64,000 nt of DNA from Shewanella algae (GCF_009183365.2 NZ_CP068230.1:2819001-2883000), one strand, 5' to 3'. Counted from the first letter of the stretch, positions 7,810 through 18,784 are shown. Numbers and translations: made by a program. The notes: generated by a model not told the origin, from the letters alone.

Positions 7810-9987
7810 TTAACCGTCGATTTTGCTCGGCAGGGTCAAGCCAAAGTTGTGCCACAGGAAGGTGAAGATATCCGCCGCTTCATCTATCTTCATCGCCGTG
7901 GGTTTACCTGCACCGTGACCGGCATTGGACTCGATACGCATGATAACCGGCTGATCTCCCTGCTGCTTGGCCTGCATCATGGCAGCAAACTTGAAGCTGT
8001 GCAGCGGCACCACCCTGTCGTCATGATCGGCTGTCATCACCATAGTCGCAGGATAAGCCTGAGACTTGACGTTGTGATATGGCGAGTAAGCCAGCAACGC
8101 CGGGAACTGCTCGGCATTGTCGGCACTGCCGTATTCACTGGTCCAGGCCCAGCCTATGGTGAACTTGTGGAATCTGAGCATATCCAGTACCCCTACGGCG
8201 GGCAGCACGGCGGCAAACAGATCCGGTCTTTGGGTCACGGCGGCGCCCATCAACAAACCACCATTACTGCGGCCATAGGCGCCAAGCTTACTCTTGTTGG
8301 TATAGCCTTGGTCCAGCAGGTATTCGGCAGCGGCAAAATAGTCGTCAAACACATTTTGCTTCTTGTCGAACATACCGGCCTGGTGCCAGCTCTCACCATA
8401 TTCGGCGCCGCCACGCAGGCTGGGCACAGCATAGATGCCGCCCATATCCAACCAGGCGATATTGGCCGGGCTGAATCTTGGGGTCATGGAGATGGCAAAA
8501 CCACCATAGGCGTACAGGAGTGTCGGGTTGGTGCCGTCTTTCTTCAGCCCTTTCTTGTAAGACAGCATCATGGGCACCTTGGTACCGTCCTTGCTGGTGT
8601 AGAACACCTGCTCGGATACATAATCATCCGGATTGAAGGCGATTTTAGGGCTCTGGTACAGCTCGGACTCACCTGTCTTGAAGTCAAACTTATAGGTGGT
8701 CTGCGGCTGCACATAACTGTTGAAGGTGTAATAGAAGTAGTCTTTGCTGCGCTTGCCGTATGGACCGGCAATCTTGCCTTTGCCCGGCAGAGTCACGTCC
8801 TGGCGTTTGACGCCGCCCATGGAGTAGATGGACAGCTGTCCCAGCACATCATGCAGTGAGCTCACCACCAGATGATCATTGATGATACCGACACTGGCGA
8901 CAGGATCCTTTGTCTCAGGGATCACTGTCTTCCAGTCTTTTTTGGCCGGACGGCGCAAATCTATGGCAATCACTTTGCCGTTGGGGGCATCGAGATCTGT
9001 CTTGAAGTAGAACACTGACTTGTCGTTGCCGATAAAGCTGTACTCGGCTTCCAAGTCGGAAATCAGCTCGACCACTTCCGCTTTTGGATCTTTGAGTGAC
9101 TTATAGAAGAAGCGGTTGCGGCTGTCGGTTCCCTGGGAGATGGACAGCAGCAGATAGTCGCCGTCTTCAGAGACACCGATTCCAAAGCCCCAGTCCTTGT
9201 TTTGTGGCCTTTCATAAACCAGCTTGTCCTGGCTCTGATCTGTGCCCAGCTTATGGTAGTAAACCTTTTGGTTGAAGTTGACATCGGCCATCTTGTCTCC
9301 GCCGGCCGGGGCATCATAGCGGGCATAGAATACGCCTTCGTTGGCATGATCCCACACGGCAGAGGAGAACTTGATCCACTCCAGTTTGTCGCTGAGCAGC
9401 TTGCCGCTGGCAATATCCATAAACTGCCACTGTTGCCAGTCGGAGCCGGACTCGGAGACACCATAGGCCAGCACCTTGCCATCGTCACTCACTGACACGC
9501 CGGACAGGGCAACTGTGCCCTTGTCGGAGAAAGCGTTGGGATCCAACAACACCTTCTCATTCCCCTGCTTGTCTTTGACATAGAGCACTGACTGGGCCTG
9601 CAGGCCGTCGTTACGGTAGTAGAAGGTGTTGTCACCCTTTTCAAAGGGGGCAGAGATTTTTTCGTAGTTCCACAGGGTGGTGATCCTGTCGACTACCGCC
9701 TGCTTGTTGGGGATAGCCGACAGATATTCCTGTCCAAAAGCTTGCTGAGCCTTAACCCAGGCTTCGGTTTCCGGGGTGCTTTCTTCCAGGTGGCGATAAG
9801 GATCGGCAACCTGAACACCGTGAATATTTTCAACCAGCACTTCGGCGCGGGTCGCCGGATACTGGGACTTAACGGTAGCCAGCGCATTCTGGCCATTTGG
9901 AGTATCTGTGCTCTGGCAGGCGCCGAGCGCCAGGCTCAAGCCTACAGCCAACAGCATAGGGCGAGCCAATTTTGTAGTTATTGTCAT
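7810..9987 (-). CDS. Lipoprotein prolyl oligopeptidase (S9A family)
   Basis: 725-aa serine peptidase of the S9A family, expected to cleave short peptides after proline. The start at 9987 gives a lipoprotein signal (MLLAVGLSLALGAC) and has AGGAAG upstream; 49 further in-frame residues upstream have no such features. A seven-bladed propeller spans about residues 90-450. The alpha/beta-hydrolase domain carries the nucleophile in GRSNGG, the Asp in TADHDDRVVP and the His in NAGHGAGK. The lipobox indicates membrane anchoring, unlike the cytosolic or soluble periplasmic relatives. It is monocistronic. Confidence 0.93.
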   Translation of the reverse strand: MTITTKLARPMLLAVGLSLALGACQSTDTPNGQNALATVKSQYPATRAEVLVENIHGVQVADPYRHLEESTPETEAWVKAQQAFGQEYLSAIPNKQAVVDRITTLWNYEKISAPFEKGDNTFYYRNDGLQAQSVLYVKDKQGNEKVLLDPNAFSDKGTVALSGVSVSDDGKVLAYGVSESGSDWQQWQFMDIASGKLLSDKLEWIKFSSAVWDHANEGVFYARYDAPAGGDKMADVNFNQKVYYHKLGTDQSQDKLVYERPQNKDWGFGIGVSEDGDYLLLSISQGTDSRNRFFYKSLKDPKAEVVELISDLEAEYSFIGNDKSVFYFKTDLDAPNGKVIAIDLRRPAKKDWKTVIPETKDPVASVGIINDHLVVSSLHDVLGQLSIYSMGGVKRQDVTLPGKGKIAGPYGKRSKDYFYYTFNSYVQPQTTYKFDFKTGESELYQSPKIAFNPDDYVSEQVFYTSKDGTKVPMMLSYKKGLKKDGTNPTLLYAYGGFAISMTPRFSPANIAWLDMGGIYAVPSLRGGAEYGESWHQAGMFDKKQNVFDDYFAAAEYLLDQGYTNKSKLGAYGRSNGGLLMGAAVTQRPDLFAAVLPAVGVLDMLRFHKFTIGWAWTSEYGSADNAEQFPALLAYSPYHNVKSQAYPATMVMTADHDDRVVPLHSFKFAAMMQAKQQGDQPVIMRIESNAGHGAGKPTAMKIDEAADIFTFLWHNFGLTLPSKIDG

Positions 9988-10232
9988 GGAAACTTCCTGT
10001 CCGACTAAATAAAGAGGCGTACAGCGGCGTTTTAGCAAAAAATGCAAACGCAGCGACTTGCAAAGTACTATACAAGCAAAAAAAACCGACACAATCGCCA
10101 AATGACAATCTGTGCAAGGATTGAACAATGACAAATGTTAATAAAACGGCAACAAGGATTAATTATATAAATTGCAGATTTATGCATCCACATTGAGTAA
10201 AGAAGCGAAACACGGGCTATAAGTGCATTTAC

Positions 10233-10246
10233 GTGACCTGCATCAC
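10233..10246. promoter_or_regulatory. CRP-type binding site
   Basis: GTGA-N6-TCAC (GTGACCTGCATCAC) matches both CRP half-sites exactly in the core. It lies in the 553-bp gap between the prolyl oligopeptidase and a membrane protein. It is about 90 bp upstream of the inferred small-RNA start and 246 bp upstream of the peptidase start codon, so it could serve either. Confidence 0.55.
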
Positions 10247-10292
10247 CTTTGTGACATTAGTTTTACTTATCTCATGACGTAGTTTTTCTCGC

Positions 10293-10321
10293 TTGTTGCT
10301 GACACATTCTGTCACTAAAAT
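10293..10321 (+). promoter_or_regulatory. Candidate sigma70 promoter of a small RNA
   Basis: TTGTTG (10293-10298), a 17-bp spacer and TAAAAT (10316-10321). The expected start is near 10328. The -35 element is only a half match; the spacing is ideal. Confidence 0.4.
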
Positions 10322-10327
10322 GTGCCT

Positions 10328-10499
10328 CGTTTTCAGGAAGTATTTACCCCGGTAAATATGAAAACCAAGAACTTCAAAACTGTTGTGTAGTTTTCATGGC
10401 AGTTTTCCCTGGTTCTTATGCTTGACTTCCTTCCTTCAATTTGTTGATTGCAATGATTTAATTTTTGCGGCCCGCTTGTTTCAAGTGGGCTTTTTTTTA
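10328..10499 (+). ncRNA. Candidate CRP-linked small RNA
   Basis: A transcript of roughly 170 nt is inferred from a promoter, an internal long-range stem and a strong terminator. The internal stem pairs AAGAAC...AAAACTG (10367-10382) with CAGTTTT...GTTCTT (10400-10417). A pyrimidine-rich single-stranded stretch (CTTGACTTCCTTCCTTC, 10421-10437) follows, a plausible mRNA-pairing seed. The 3' hairpin ends in eight T's, as Hfq-bound RNAs do. No protein frame of note fills the region. I do not recognise a named sRNA family. Confidence 0.45.
10470..10498 (+). terminator. Strong intrinsic terminator
   Basis: A 9-bp stem GCCCGCTTG / CAAGTGGGC (one G-U pair) with a TTT loop, followed by eight T's. It ends 42 bp before the next start codon, so it terminates something upstream, namely the candidate sRNA. 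Confidence 0.8.
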
Positions 10500-10540
10500 T
10501 GTTTTAATCGCCACCTTTCCCAAAGACAACAAGGACCCGT

Positions 10541-10969
10541 ATGTCACTGCTGCGTATATTGCTTGCTTACCTGTTACTGCTGGTCGGCGCTTTTTCAACT
10601 TATGTCTGTATTTTTGGTGCCTTCCAGAGCCTGCCGGAGCAACAACCGGCAAAATACTTTATGGTTATCTTCGGCGCCTTGCTGGCGGCTGTCAGCCTCA
10701 CCCTCGCCGGTTTTCTCAACCGCCGCCGTAACTGGTGCCGCTCCAGCGGTATCGCCTTGTTGGCGGCAGCAGGTTTGGCGCTTCTGATCATAGTGTCCGA
10801 TGCATCATACAGAGACACGGCCCAGTTGCCGCCGATGATCGCCTTAAACGATTATACGGTCGGTGGGCCCGTGGTTATTTTGGTGCTGATACTCGGCGGC
10901 TTGCTGCTGTGGCAAGGTCTCAAGCAGGCCCGAAAGCCAGTAGAAGAACTCAGTGAAGAAACTGAGTAA
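10541..10969 (+). CDS. Small integral membrane protein, unknown function
   Basis: 142 aa with four predicted transmembrane helices at about 5-27, 40-60, 72-90 and 108-125, and a short acidic cytoplasmic-type tail (EELSEETE). Basic residues cluster in the loop NRRRNWCR between helices 2 and 3. It stands alone between a terminator and a divergently unrelated LysR gene. I do not recognise a family. Confidence 0.75.
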   Translation: MSLLRILLAYLLLLVGAFSTYVCIFGAFQSLPEQQPAKYFMVIFGALLAAVSLTLAGFLNRRRNWCRSSGIALLAAAGLALLIIVSDASYRDTAQLPPMIALNDYTVGGPVVILVLILGGLLLWQGLKQARKPVEELSEETE

Positions 10970-11179
10970 TCAAAGCGTTGCTCTGAGCGGGACATTAGCC
11001 AAGCGCCAAAGTCAGCCGATGTAACCCCACGGGGGCTTAGAGCGTTAAGCTGTGTTACTCTCGAGTTACCTGCAATCATTGCCGTAAGCAACACAGAAGC
11101 CATGGCAGACTTTGATGTTTTATCTTGTGCCGCGCGCTCTTATACAGTGGCGCCAGCCACAAACAGGGGTGATAGATAA

Positions 11180-12133
11180 ATGGCTCACGAACTGGATACT
11201 CTGGATCTCAATCTGATGCGCCTACTTAAAGCGGTTGTCGACAATCGCAGTATCAAGTTGGCCGCCATGCAACTTGGGATCTCTCAGCCCAGTGCCAGCC
11301 GGGGTGTAATGCGCCTGAAGCAAACCTTCCAGGATCCCCTGTTTGTCCGAAAACCCCATGGTGTAGAGCCCTCTCCCATGGCGCTGCGCCTGGCAGAAGA
11401 GTTTGACAATATTCTGGCCCCTATCGAGAAAGTCCTGCTGGAGTTCGAAGACTTCAGCGCCGACACCTACACAGGGCAAATAGCCATAGTGACAGATCCC
11501 TACCTGATGGATGAACAGGGACAAAGATTGCTGCAAAGCTGTCACCGGGCCTTTCCCAAAGCCAGCTTCACCTTTTCCAGCTGGAATGGTTACAGCCATG
11601 ATGAGATGCTCGAAGGCATACATGACTATTGTATTTTGGATCAGGAAACCGAGCTGTCCAAGGATATCTATATGCGGCCGCTGTTCACCGAAAAACGGGT
11701 GATCCTGGCACGCAAAAATCATCCGCTGCTCGGCGATGAAAATGATTGGCAGACAGTGTCCACGCTGCCGATAGTCTCCCTGCCTGCACCGGCCTCCTAC
11801 AATCCGCAATGCACTGTGGAGTCAGAGTATCAGCGTATGGGTTATCAGCCCCATGTGCTGCTCAAGTCCTACAATCTTAGGGTCGCCTGCCAGATGTTGC
11901 TGGAAACCGACGCCATCATGTACGCCAGTCAAGGCACTGCCAGGTTGATGCCGGAGCTGGCCTCCTTCCCCATGCCCCAGGTCAATCGGGAGTTCAGCCA
12001 CTTCGTGGTGTCCGGCGGCTTTTTGCAGACCTACCGTAATCACCCGCTGCACCGGCATCTTCACAAGGTAATGCAAGACACCTTTCGGCCATCGCAAGCA
12101 TCTGTCCAGACTGAAATAGATATTCAAAATTGA
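11180..12133 (+). CDS. LysR-family transcriptional regulator
   Basis: 317-aa regulator. The N-terminal winged helix-turn-helix (about 6-65; NRSIKLAAMQLGISQPSASRGVMRLKQTFQDPLFVR) is followed by a linker helix and a substrate-binding-like domain at about 95-300. AGGGG lies 11 bp ahead of the ATG. Because the next genes in the same direction are the mdtJI-type exporter 177 bp away, it is a candidate regulator of that exporter; this is inference from position only. Confidence 0.9.
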   Translation: MAHELDTLDLNLMRLLKAVVDNRSIKLAAMQLGISQPSASRGVMRLKQTFQDPLFVRKPHGVEPSPMALRLAEEFDNILAPIEKVLLEFEDFSADTYTGQIAIVTDPYLMDEQGQRLLQSCHRAFPKASFTFSSWNGYSHDEMLEGIHDYCILDQETELSKDIYMRPLFTEKRVILARKNHPLLGDENDWQTVSTLPIVSLPAPASYNPQCTVESEYQRMGYQPHVLLKSYNLRVACQMLLETDAIMYASQGTARLMPELASFPMPQVNREFSHFVVSGGFLQTYRNHPLHRHLHKVMQDTFRPSQASVQTEIDIQN

Positions 12134-12310
12134 ATATCTCAATTACCTACCAACCCAAAAATTGACCGGTTAACCTAGTGGCGTAAGTTTGGAATTGCTA
12201 CTTAATTTTGTTGTTACTCCTTTTTTCATCACTTATCTGGCCAGATAGTTCCGGGTGTAATGCGCAATTCTCCGTTATGCATATTTTTAATTTCATGTAG
12301 AAGGTGAATT

Positions 12311-12700
12311 ATGATCCTTGCACGCGTATTTCTATTGTTTGCGATTTCCGCCGAAGTGGCGGGTACCAGTACCATGAACCTGCTGGGACCCGAAGGCTCA
12401 ATCTGGGGCTACCTGTTGATGTACCTCTTGATTGGTGTGTCATACTTCTTTTTATCACTGGCGGCGAAGAAGATTGCCATAGGCGTGGCTTATGCGGTTT
12501 GGGAAGGTTTGGGCATAGCCCTGATCACCCTGGTATCCATGCTGCTGTTTGACTCCAGGCTCAACCCGCAGGAGCTTGCCGGACTGGCCTTGGCCATCCT
12601 GGGTATAGTGTTGGTGACTCTGGGGGAGAGCCATGAAGGTGATAAAACCAAAGTTCAGGATACCGGCTTGGGAGCAAACAGCACCGCCGGTAACCTGTAA
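12311..12700 (+). CDS. mdtJ: SMR-family spermidine exporter subunit MdtJ-like
   Basis: 129 aa with four transmembrane helices of the small multidrug resistance family (about 2-20, 33-52, 58-80, 86-105). The membrane Glu of the family is seen in FAISAEVAGTSTM. The motif AYAVWEGLGIALI (Trp-Glu-Gly) is that of MdtJ, the larger partner of the heterodimeric spermidine exporter. A hydrophilic tail of about 25 residues (GESHEGDKTK...) extends beyond the core. It is followed 11 bp later by the partner gene. Confidence 0.88.
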   Translation: MILARVFLLFAISAEVAGTSTMNLLGPEGSIWGYLLMYLLIGVSYFFLSLAAKKIAIGVAYAVWEGLGIALITLVSMLLFDSRLNPQELAGLALAILGIVLVTLGESHEGDKTKVQDTGLGANSTAGNL

Positions 12701-12711
12701 CGGAGGCGAAC

Positions 12712-13041
12712 ATGAACCAGTTTCTGACGCTCTCCTTTGGCTATGTGGTGCTGGCCGCCTTGATTGATATTGCCGCCAATATGGCGCTCACCCGCTCCAA
12801 TGGGTTCAAGCGTAAATTATGGGGCGCGCTGGCAATCCTGCTGGTGCTGAGCGCTTTTACTCTGCTGGCACAGGCAGTGAAAGAGATAGACTTGGCGATC
12901 GCCTACGCCTCCTGGGGCGCCATAGGCATTTTGGGAACGGCTATCGGCGGCGCCTTGCTGTTCAAACAAAGACTCAAGCCCATAGGCTGGGTCGGCATAG
13001 CCGTGGTTATCGCCGCGGTTATCACCATGAAAACCGCCTAA
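12712..13041 (+). CDS. mdtI: SMR-family spermidine exporter subunit MdtI-like
   Basis: 109-aa four-helix SMR protein. LVVLAALIDIAANMALTRSNGFKRK-type N-terminus and the motif QAVKEIDLAIAYASWGAIGI align with MdtI. The membrane carboxylate is Asp (LIDIAAN) rather than the Glu seen in MdtJ. Paired SMR genes act as an obligate heterodimer exporting spermidine in E. coli. CGGAGG precedes the ATG. A bidirectional terminator follows. Confidence 0.88.
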   Translation: MNQFLTLSFGYVVLAALIDIAANMALTRSNGFKRKLWGALAILLVLSAFTLLAQAVKEIDLAIAYASWGAIGILGTAIGGALLFKQRLKPIGWVGIAVVIAAVITMKTA

Positions 13042-13075
13042 GATCAGAAGGAATAAGTAAGGTCGAAATAAGCAA

Positions 13076-13097
13076 AAAGGCGCCTGAGGGCGCCTTT
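13076..13097. terminator. Bidirectional terminator between mdtI and upp
   Basis: A 9-bp perfect stem AAAGGCGCC / GGCGCCTTT with a TGAG loop, flanked by A-run on the left and CTTT on the right. It serves two convergent units. Confidence 0.85.
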
Positions 13098-13151
13098 CTT
13101 ATGCTCACTCTTTTATTAAAAACAATAAAGAGTTGTGCTCACTAAAGAGAC

Positions 13152-13778
13152 TTATTTGGTACCGAAAATCTTGTCACCGGCATCACCCAGACCAGGCAGG
13201 ATATAGCCCTTATCGTTCAGGCACTTATCGACAGACGCCGTGTAGAGTTCAATATCAGGATGCGCCTCTTCCAGTGCCTTGACGCCTTCAGGAGCCGCAA
13301 CCAATACCAGCGCCTTGATATGCTTACAACCACGCTTTTTCAGCAAGTCTATGGTGCAAATCATGGAGCCGCCGGTAGCCAGCATAGGGTCAACTACCAG
13401 TGCCAAACGCTCTTCCATATCGCTGGCGAGTTTCTCGAAATAAGGCACAGGCTCCAGGGTTTCTTCGTCACGGTAAACACCGACGACAGAAATGCGGGCA
13501 CTGGGAATGTTCTCCAGCACGCCGTCCATCATGCCAAGACCGGCACGCAGAATAGGCACTACAGTCACCTTCTTGCCTTTAATCTGCTCCACTTCAACGG
13601 GACCGTTCCAGCCCTCAATGGTCACAGTTTCGGTTTCCAAACCTGCGGTTGCCTCGTAGGTTAACAGGCTGCCAACCTCGGCGGCGAGCTCACGAAAACG
13701 CTTGGTGCTGATCTCAGCTTCGCGCATCAAACCGATTTTGTGGCGTACCAGCGGGTGTTTAACCTCGACAACTTTCAT
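13152..13778 (-). CDS. upp: Uracil phosphoribosyltransferase
   Basis: 208-aa salvage enzyme converting uracil and PRPP to UMP. The start at 13778 (MKVVEVKHPLVRHKIG) has AGGAG upstream and gives the standard length. The PRPP-binding motif VVDPMLATGGSM lies at about 128-139 and the C-terminal uracil-binding segment is GYILPGLGDAGDKIFGTK. It is divergent from purMN across 260 bp. No uracil permease accompanies it here. Confidence 0.97.
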   Translation of the reverse strand: MKVVEVKHPLVRHKIGLMREAEISTKRFRELAAEVGSLLTYEATAGLETETVTIEGWNGPVEVEQIKGKKVTVVPILRAGLGMMDGVLENIPSARISVVGVYRDEETLEPVPYFEKLASDMEERLALVVDPMLATGGSMICTIDLLKKRGCKHIKALVLVAAPEGVKALEEAHPDIELYTASVDKCLNDKGYILPGLGDAGDKIFGTK

Positions 13779-14038
13779 TCTTTTTCTCCTGATCTTGCGG
13801 GCGGGACGAGCAATCAGACTGGCGGCTCCCGGCGTGAAGAGCACAAACCAGCCGGATTTGGGCAAATTTCTGAGATTTTAGTTGATTTGTTCCGGCGGTA
13901 AAACAGAAAGTTTTATAAATCTGGTAAATCGTGACTTATATCCCTATGAATAAAGTGCAATCTTGGCTTTCGACCCCCCCGGCAAACTGCTAGAATAGCG
14001 CCGCATAAAATCCATAACGATGTACCCGAGAGGATCAA

Positions 14039-15076
14039 GTGAGTACCCCTACCCCACTGAGCTATAAAGACGCCGGTGTCGATATCGATGCAGGCAACGC
14101 ACTCGTCAATAACATCAAGTCCGTAGTCAAACGCACTCACCGTCCTGAAGTCATGGGCAACCTGGGTGGTTTTGGCGCCCTGTGTGAACTGCCAACCAAA
14201 TACAAGCACCCTGTGCTGGTTTCCGGTACCGATGGCGTGGGCACCAAGCTGCGCCTGGCCATTGACTTCAAAAAGCATGACACTGTCGGTATCGACCTGG
14301 TGGCCATGTGTGTCAACGACCTGCTGGTACAAGGCGCCGAGCCGCTGTTTTTCCTCGACTACTATGCTACCGGCAAGCTGGACGTCAATGTGGCGACCGA
14401 TGTGGTCACAGGTATCGGCGAAGGCTGCTTCCAATCCGGTTGTGCCCTGATCGGTGGTGAAACTGCCGAAATGCCCGGCATGTACGAAGGCGCTGACTAT
14501 GATCTGGCCGGTTTTTGTGTCGGTGTGGTGGAGAAAGAAGCCATCATCGACGGCAGCAAGGTACAGGCCGGTGATGCACTGATAGCCCTGGGCTCCAGTG
14601 GTCCTCATTCCAACGGTTACTCACTGATCCGTAAAGTCCTGGAAGTCAGCCAGGCCGACCCACAGCAAGATCTGGACGGCAAGCCGCTTATCGATCACTT
14701 GCTGGAACCGACCCGCATCTATGTCAAACCTTTGCTGGAACTGCTGGAAAAACATCCGGTTCACGCCATGGTACACATCACAGGCGGCGGTTTCTGGGAA
14801 AACATTCCAAGGGTACTGCCAGAAAATGCCAAGGCCGTTATCCAGGGCGAGTCCTGGCAGTGGCCCAGCGTATTCAACTGGCTCAAGCAAGCCGGTAATA
14901 TCACAGAACATGAAATGTACCGCACCTTTAACTGTGGTGTCGGTATGATAGTTGCCCTGCCTCAGGCTGAAGCCGCCGCCGCCATTGAGCTACTCAAGGC
15001 CAAAGGTGAAAACGCCTGGCAGATAGGCACTATCGCCAATCGTACTCAACAAGAAGAGCAAGTGGAGATCCTTTAA
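14039..15076 (+). CDS. purM: Phosphoribosylformylglycinamidine cyclo-ligase (GTG start)
   Basis: 345-aa AIR synthetase, step five of de novo purine synthesis. The family N-terminus MSTPTPLSYKDAGVDIDAGN fixes the GTG at 14039, with AGAGGATCAA ahead of it. Signatures: GGFGALCELP, VSGTDGVGTKLRLA, and GGETAEMPGMYEGADYDLAGF for ATP binding. The stop overlaps the purN start (TAATG). Confidence 0.97.
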   Translation: MSTPTPLSYKDAGVDIDAGNALVNNIKSVVKRTHRPEVMGNLGGFGALCELPTKYKHPVLVSGTDGVGTKLRLAIDFKKHDTVGIDLVAMCVNDLLVQGAEPLFFLDYYATGKLDVNVATDVVTGIGEGCFQSGCALIGGETAEMPGMYEGADYDLAGFCVGVVEKEAIIDGSKVQAGDALIALGSSGPHSNGYSLIRKVLEVSQADPQQDLDGKPLIDHLLEPTRIYVKPLLELLEKHPVHAMVHITGGGFWENIPRVLPENAKAVIQGESWQWPSVFNWLKQAGNITEHEMYRTFNCGVGMIVALPQAEAAAAIELLKAKGENAWQIGTIANRTQQEEQVEIL

Positions 15077-15720
15077 TGCAGGAGAGTTGTCGCATATTGG
15101 TAATGATTTCGGGCAATGGCAGTAATTTGCAGGCTGTTATCGACAGCTGTGATAGCAAGATGCCAGGGCGCGTGGTCGGAGTGATCAGCAACAAGGCCGA
15201 TGCCTATGGTCTGATCCGGGCCCATCATGCCGAAATAGACACCAGTTGCGTCATCGCCCGCAAAGAGGAGTCCCGCGCCCAATACGATGCCAGACTGCAG
15301 GCGGCTATCGACAGATATCAGCCCGACCTCATCGTATTGGCCGGCTTTATGCGTATTCTCAGTGATGAGCTGGTCAGCCGTTACCAGGGCAAGATGCTCA
15401 ATATCCACCCGTCACTGCTGCCCAAGTATCCTGGATTGGATACCCACAAGCGCGCCATCGAAGCCGGTGACAGCGAACATGGCGCCAGTGTTCATTTCGT
15501 TATCCCGGCACTGGACAGTGGCCCTGTGATTTTGCAGGCCAAGGTACCTGTGTTTGCCGATGACACAGTGGAAACTCTGGCGGCCAGGGTGCACGAGCAG
15601 GAACACGCCATCTACCCGATAGTGGTGCGCTGGTTCTGCCAGGGCCGACTGAAGATGGTTGACGGTAAGGCCTGGCTCGACGATGAAGCCATCGGCCCCA
15701 ACGGCTACGCCCCGGACTGA
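15076..15720 (+). CDS. purN: Phosphoribosylglycinamide formyltransferase
   Basis: 214-aa GAR transformylase using 10-formyl-tetrahydrofolate. N-terminal ISGNGSNLQAVID phosphate loop, catalytic Asn/His in MLNIHPSLLPKYPGLDTHKRA, and Asp in the DSGPVI region with GASVHFV. It is translationally coupled to purM by a 1-bp overlap. Confidence 0.97.
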   Translation: MQESCRILVMISGNGSNLQAVIDSCDSKMPGRVVGVISNKADAYGLIRAHHAEIDTSCVIARKEESRAQYDARLQAAIDRYQPDLIVLAGFMRILSDELVSRYQGKMLNIHPSLLPKYPGLDTHKRAIEAGDSEHGASVHFVIPALDSGPVILQAKVPVFADDTVETLAARVHEQEHAIYPIVVRWFCQGRLKMVDGKAWLDDEAIGPNGYAPD

Positions 15721-15752
15721 TCTCTGAGTAAACTTAGGTTGATTAATTCAGC

Positions 15753-15779
15753 AAAAAGGAGCCATACGGCTCCTTTTTT
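15753..15779. terminator. Terminator of purMN
   Basis: Stem AAAAAGGAGCC / GGCTCCTTTTT with an ATAC loop, 33 bp after the purN stop, ending in a six-T run. Confidence 0.85.
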
Positions 15780-15938
15780 CATTCCAACAATGGCTATTAC
15801 GGCTGTGGCGCAAGCTTGACTCTCCGCTTAATTTACCCGGATATGACGCTCCGTTACCGGCTTTTTACCGCGGCCAATTGTAATTTTATGACCAATGGCG
15901 TTAGATAGGGGCAGTTATCAGGACAGAACGAGACGCGC

Positions 15939-16685
15939 ATGAAGAATATTATCTGCGATATAGACGGCGTGCTGATGCACGACAACAAGTTAATCCCCGG
16001 CAGTGACAAGTTTATCGCCCGGGTACTGGAACAGGGAAACCCCTTGGTTATCTTGACCAACTATCCGGTACAGACGGGCAAAGATCTGCAAAACCGCCTC
16101 GGCGCCGCCGGGCTGCATATTCCCGAAGAGTGTTTCTATACCTCGGCCATGGCGACCGCCGACTTTCTCAAGCATCAGGAAGGCAGCAAGGCTTTTGTCA
16201 TAGGTGAAGGCGCCCTCACCCACGAGCTTTACAAGGCCGGCTTTACCATTACCGATATCAACCCCGACTTTGTTATCGTCGGCGAAACCCGCTCCTACAA
16301 CTGGGACATGATCCACAAGGCCGCCCGCTTTGTTGCCGCCGACGCCCGTTTTATTGCCACCAATCCGGATACCCATGGCCCGGCTTATAGTCCCGCCTGT
16401 GGCGCTCTCTGTGCGCCTATTGAGAGAATAAGCGGTCGCAAGCCCTTCTACGTGGGTAAACCCAGCAGTTGGATCATCCGCTCGGCCCTGAACCATATAG
16501 ATGGTCATTCCGAAAATACCGTGATTATCGGTGATAACATGCGCACCGATATTCTGGCCGGTTTTCAGGCCGGGCTGGAAACCATACTGGTCACCAGTGG
16601 GGTCAGCAAGCTGGAAGACATAGAGAAAGAGCCCTTCCGACCCAACCATGTCTTTGCCTGCGCCGCCGACATAGATGTGATCTGA
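15939..16685 (+). CDS. nagD: HAD-family nucleotidase NagD
   Basis: 248-aa haloacid dehalogenase-like phosphatase (type IIA cap), in E. coli a UMP/GMP-preferring 5'-nucleotidase. Motif I is CDIDGVLMHD (nucleophile and acid Asp), motif II VILTNYP, motif III Lys in FYVGKPSS and motif IV VIIGDNMRTDILAGFQAG. Length equals the E. coli enzyme within two residues. It is monocistronic with its own terminator. Confidence 0.93.
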   Translation: MKNIICDIDGVLMHDNKLIPGSDKFIARVLEQGNPLVILTNYPVQTGKDLQNRLGAAGLHIPEECFYTSAMATADFLKHQEGSKAFVIGEGALTHELYKAGFTITDINPDFVIVGETRSYNWDMIHKAARFVAADARFIATNPDTHGPAYSPACGALCAPIERISGRKPFYVGKPSSWIIRSALNHIDGHSENTVIIGDNMRTDILAGFQAGLETILVTSGVSKLEDIEKEPFRPNHVFACAADIDVI

Positions 16686-16709
16686 AACCATTGGTAACAT
16701 TCCTTTTAC

Positions 16710-16738
16710 CGCCTCCGCTTGTGTCGGGGGCGTTTTTT
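16710..16738 (+). terminator. Terminator of nagD
   Basis: CGCCTCCG / CGGGGGCG stem (one G-T pair), 7-nt loop, then six T's; 24 bp beyond the nagD stop. Confidence 0.75.
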
Positions 16739-16816
16739 CGTCCATGATAGCGCACGGGCAAGGGCAAAGCCTTTGCCACTCCATACCTGACAATAAAAGC
16801 AACAACAGGATCCGTT

Positions 16817-18463
<1,647 letters not shown>

Positions 18464-18485
18464 CCAGACACATTTCCCCATCCCC

Positions 18486-18511
18486 AAAGGCGCCTCCGGC
18501 GCCTTTTTGCG
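18486..18511 (+). terminator. Terminator of the M28 peptidase gene
   Basis: AAAGGCGCC / GGCGCCTTT stem with a TCC loop and a T-run. Bases 18512-18784 contain only the asnB leader. A TATAAT at 18666-18671 is a candidate -10, with a poor -35. Confidence 0.8.
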
Positions 18512-18784
18512 TTGTTTTCCGGGCAGATAAATCAATCGCCGATAAAAGCAGCGGCTTTGGGAAAGTGCCAATTTGCACGCTGTTACAGCGAGCTAAAATG
18601 CAGATCTTTCACCAATTAAGCGATTAAATTGTTTAACCCTCAAAAAAACAGGTCACAAAACGCATTATAATTTACAGATTTAGTCATTTTTATGATTTAT
18701 ATTCAAAAATAAAGCTTGGCTTTTGAGAATTCTACAGGCAAAGTGAAGCCATTGCTGAAGAAACACCAAGTTTGGAGTCTTACC

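Noticed and set aside
7744..8859. 371-codon plus-strand frame opposite the prolyl oligopeptidase
   Set aside because: Shadow of a gene with complete catalytic motifs on the minus strand.
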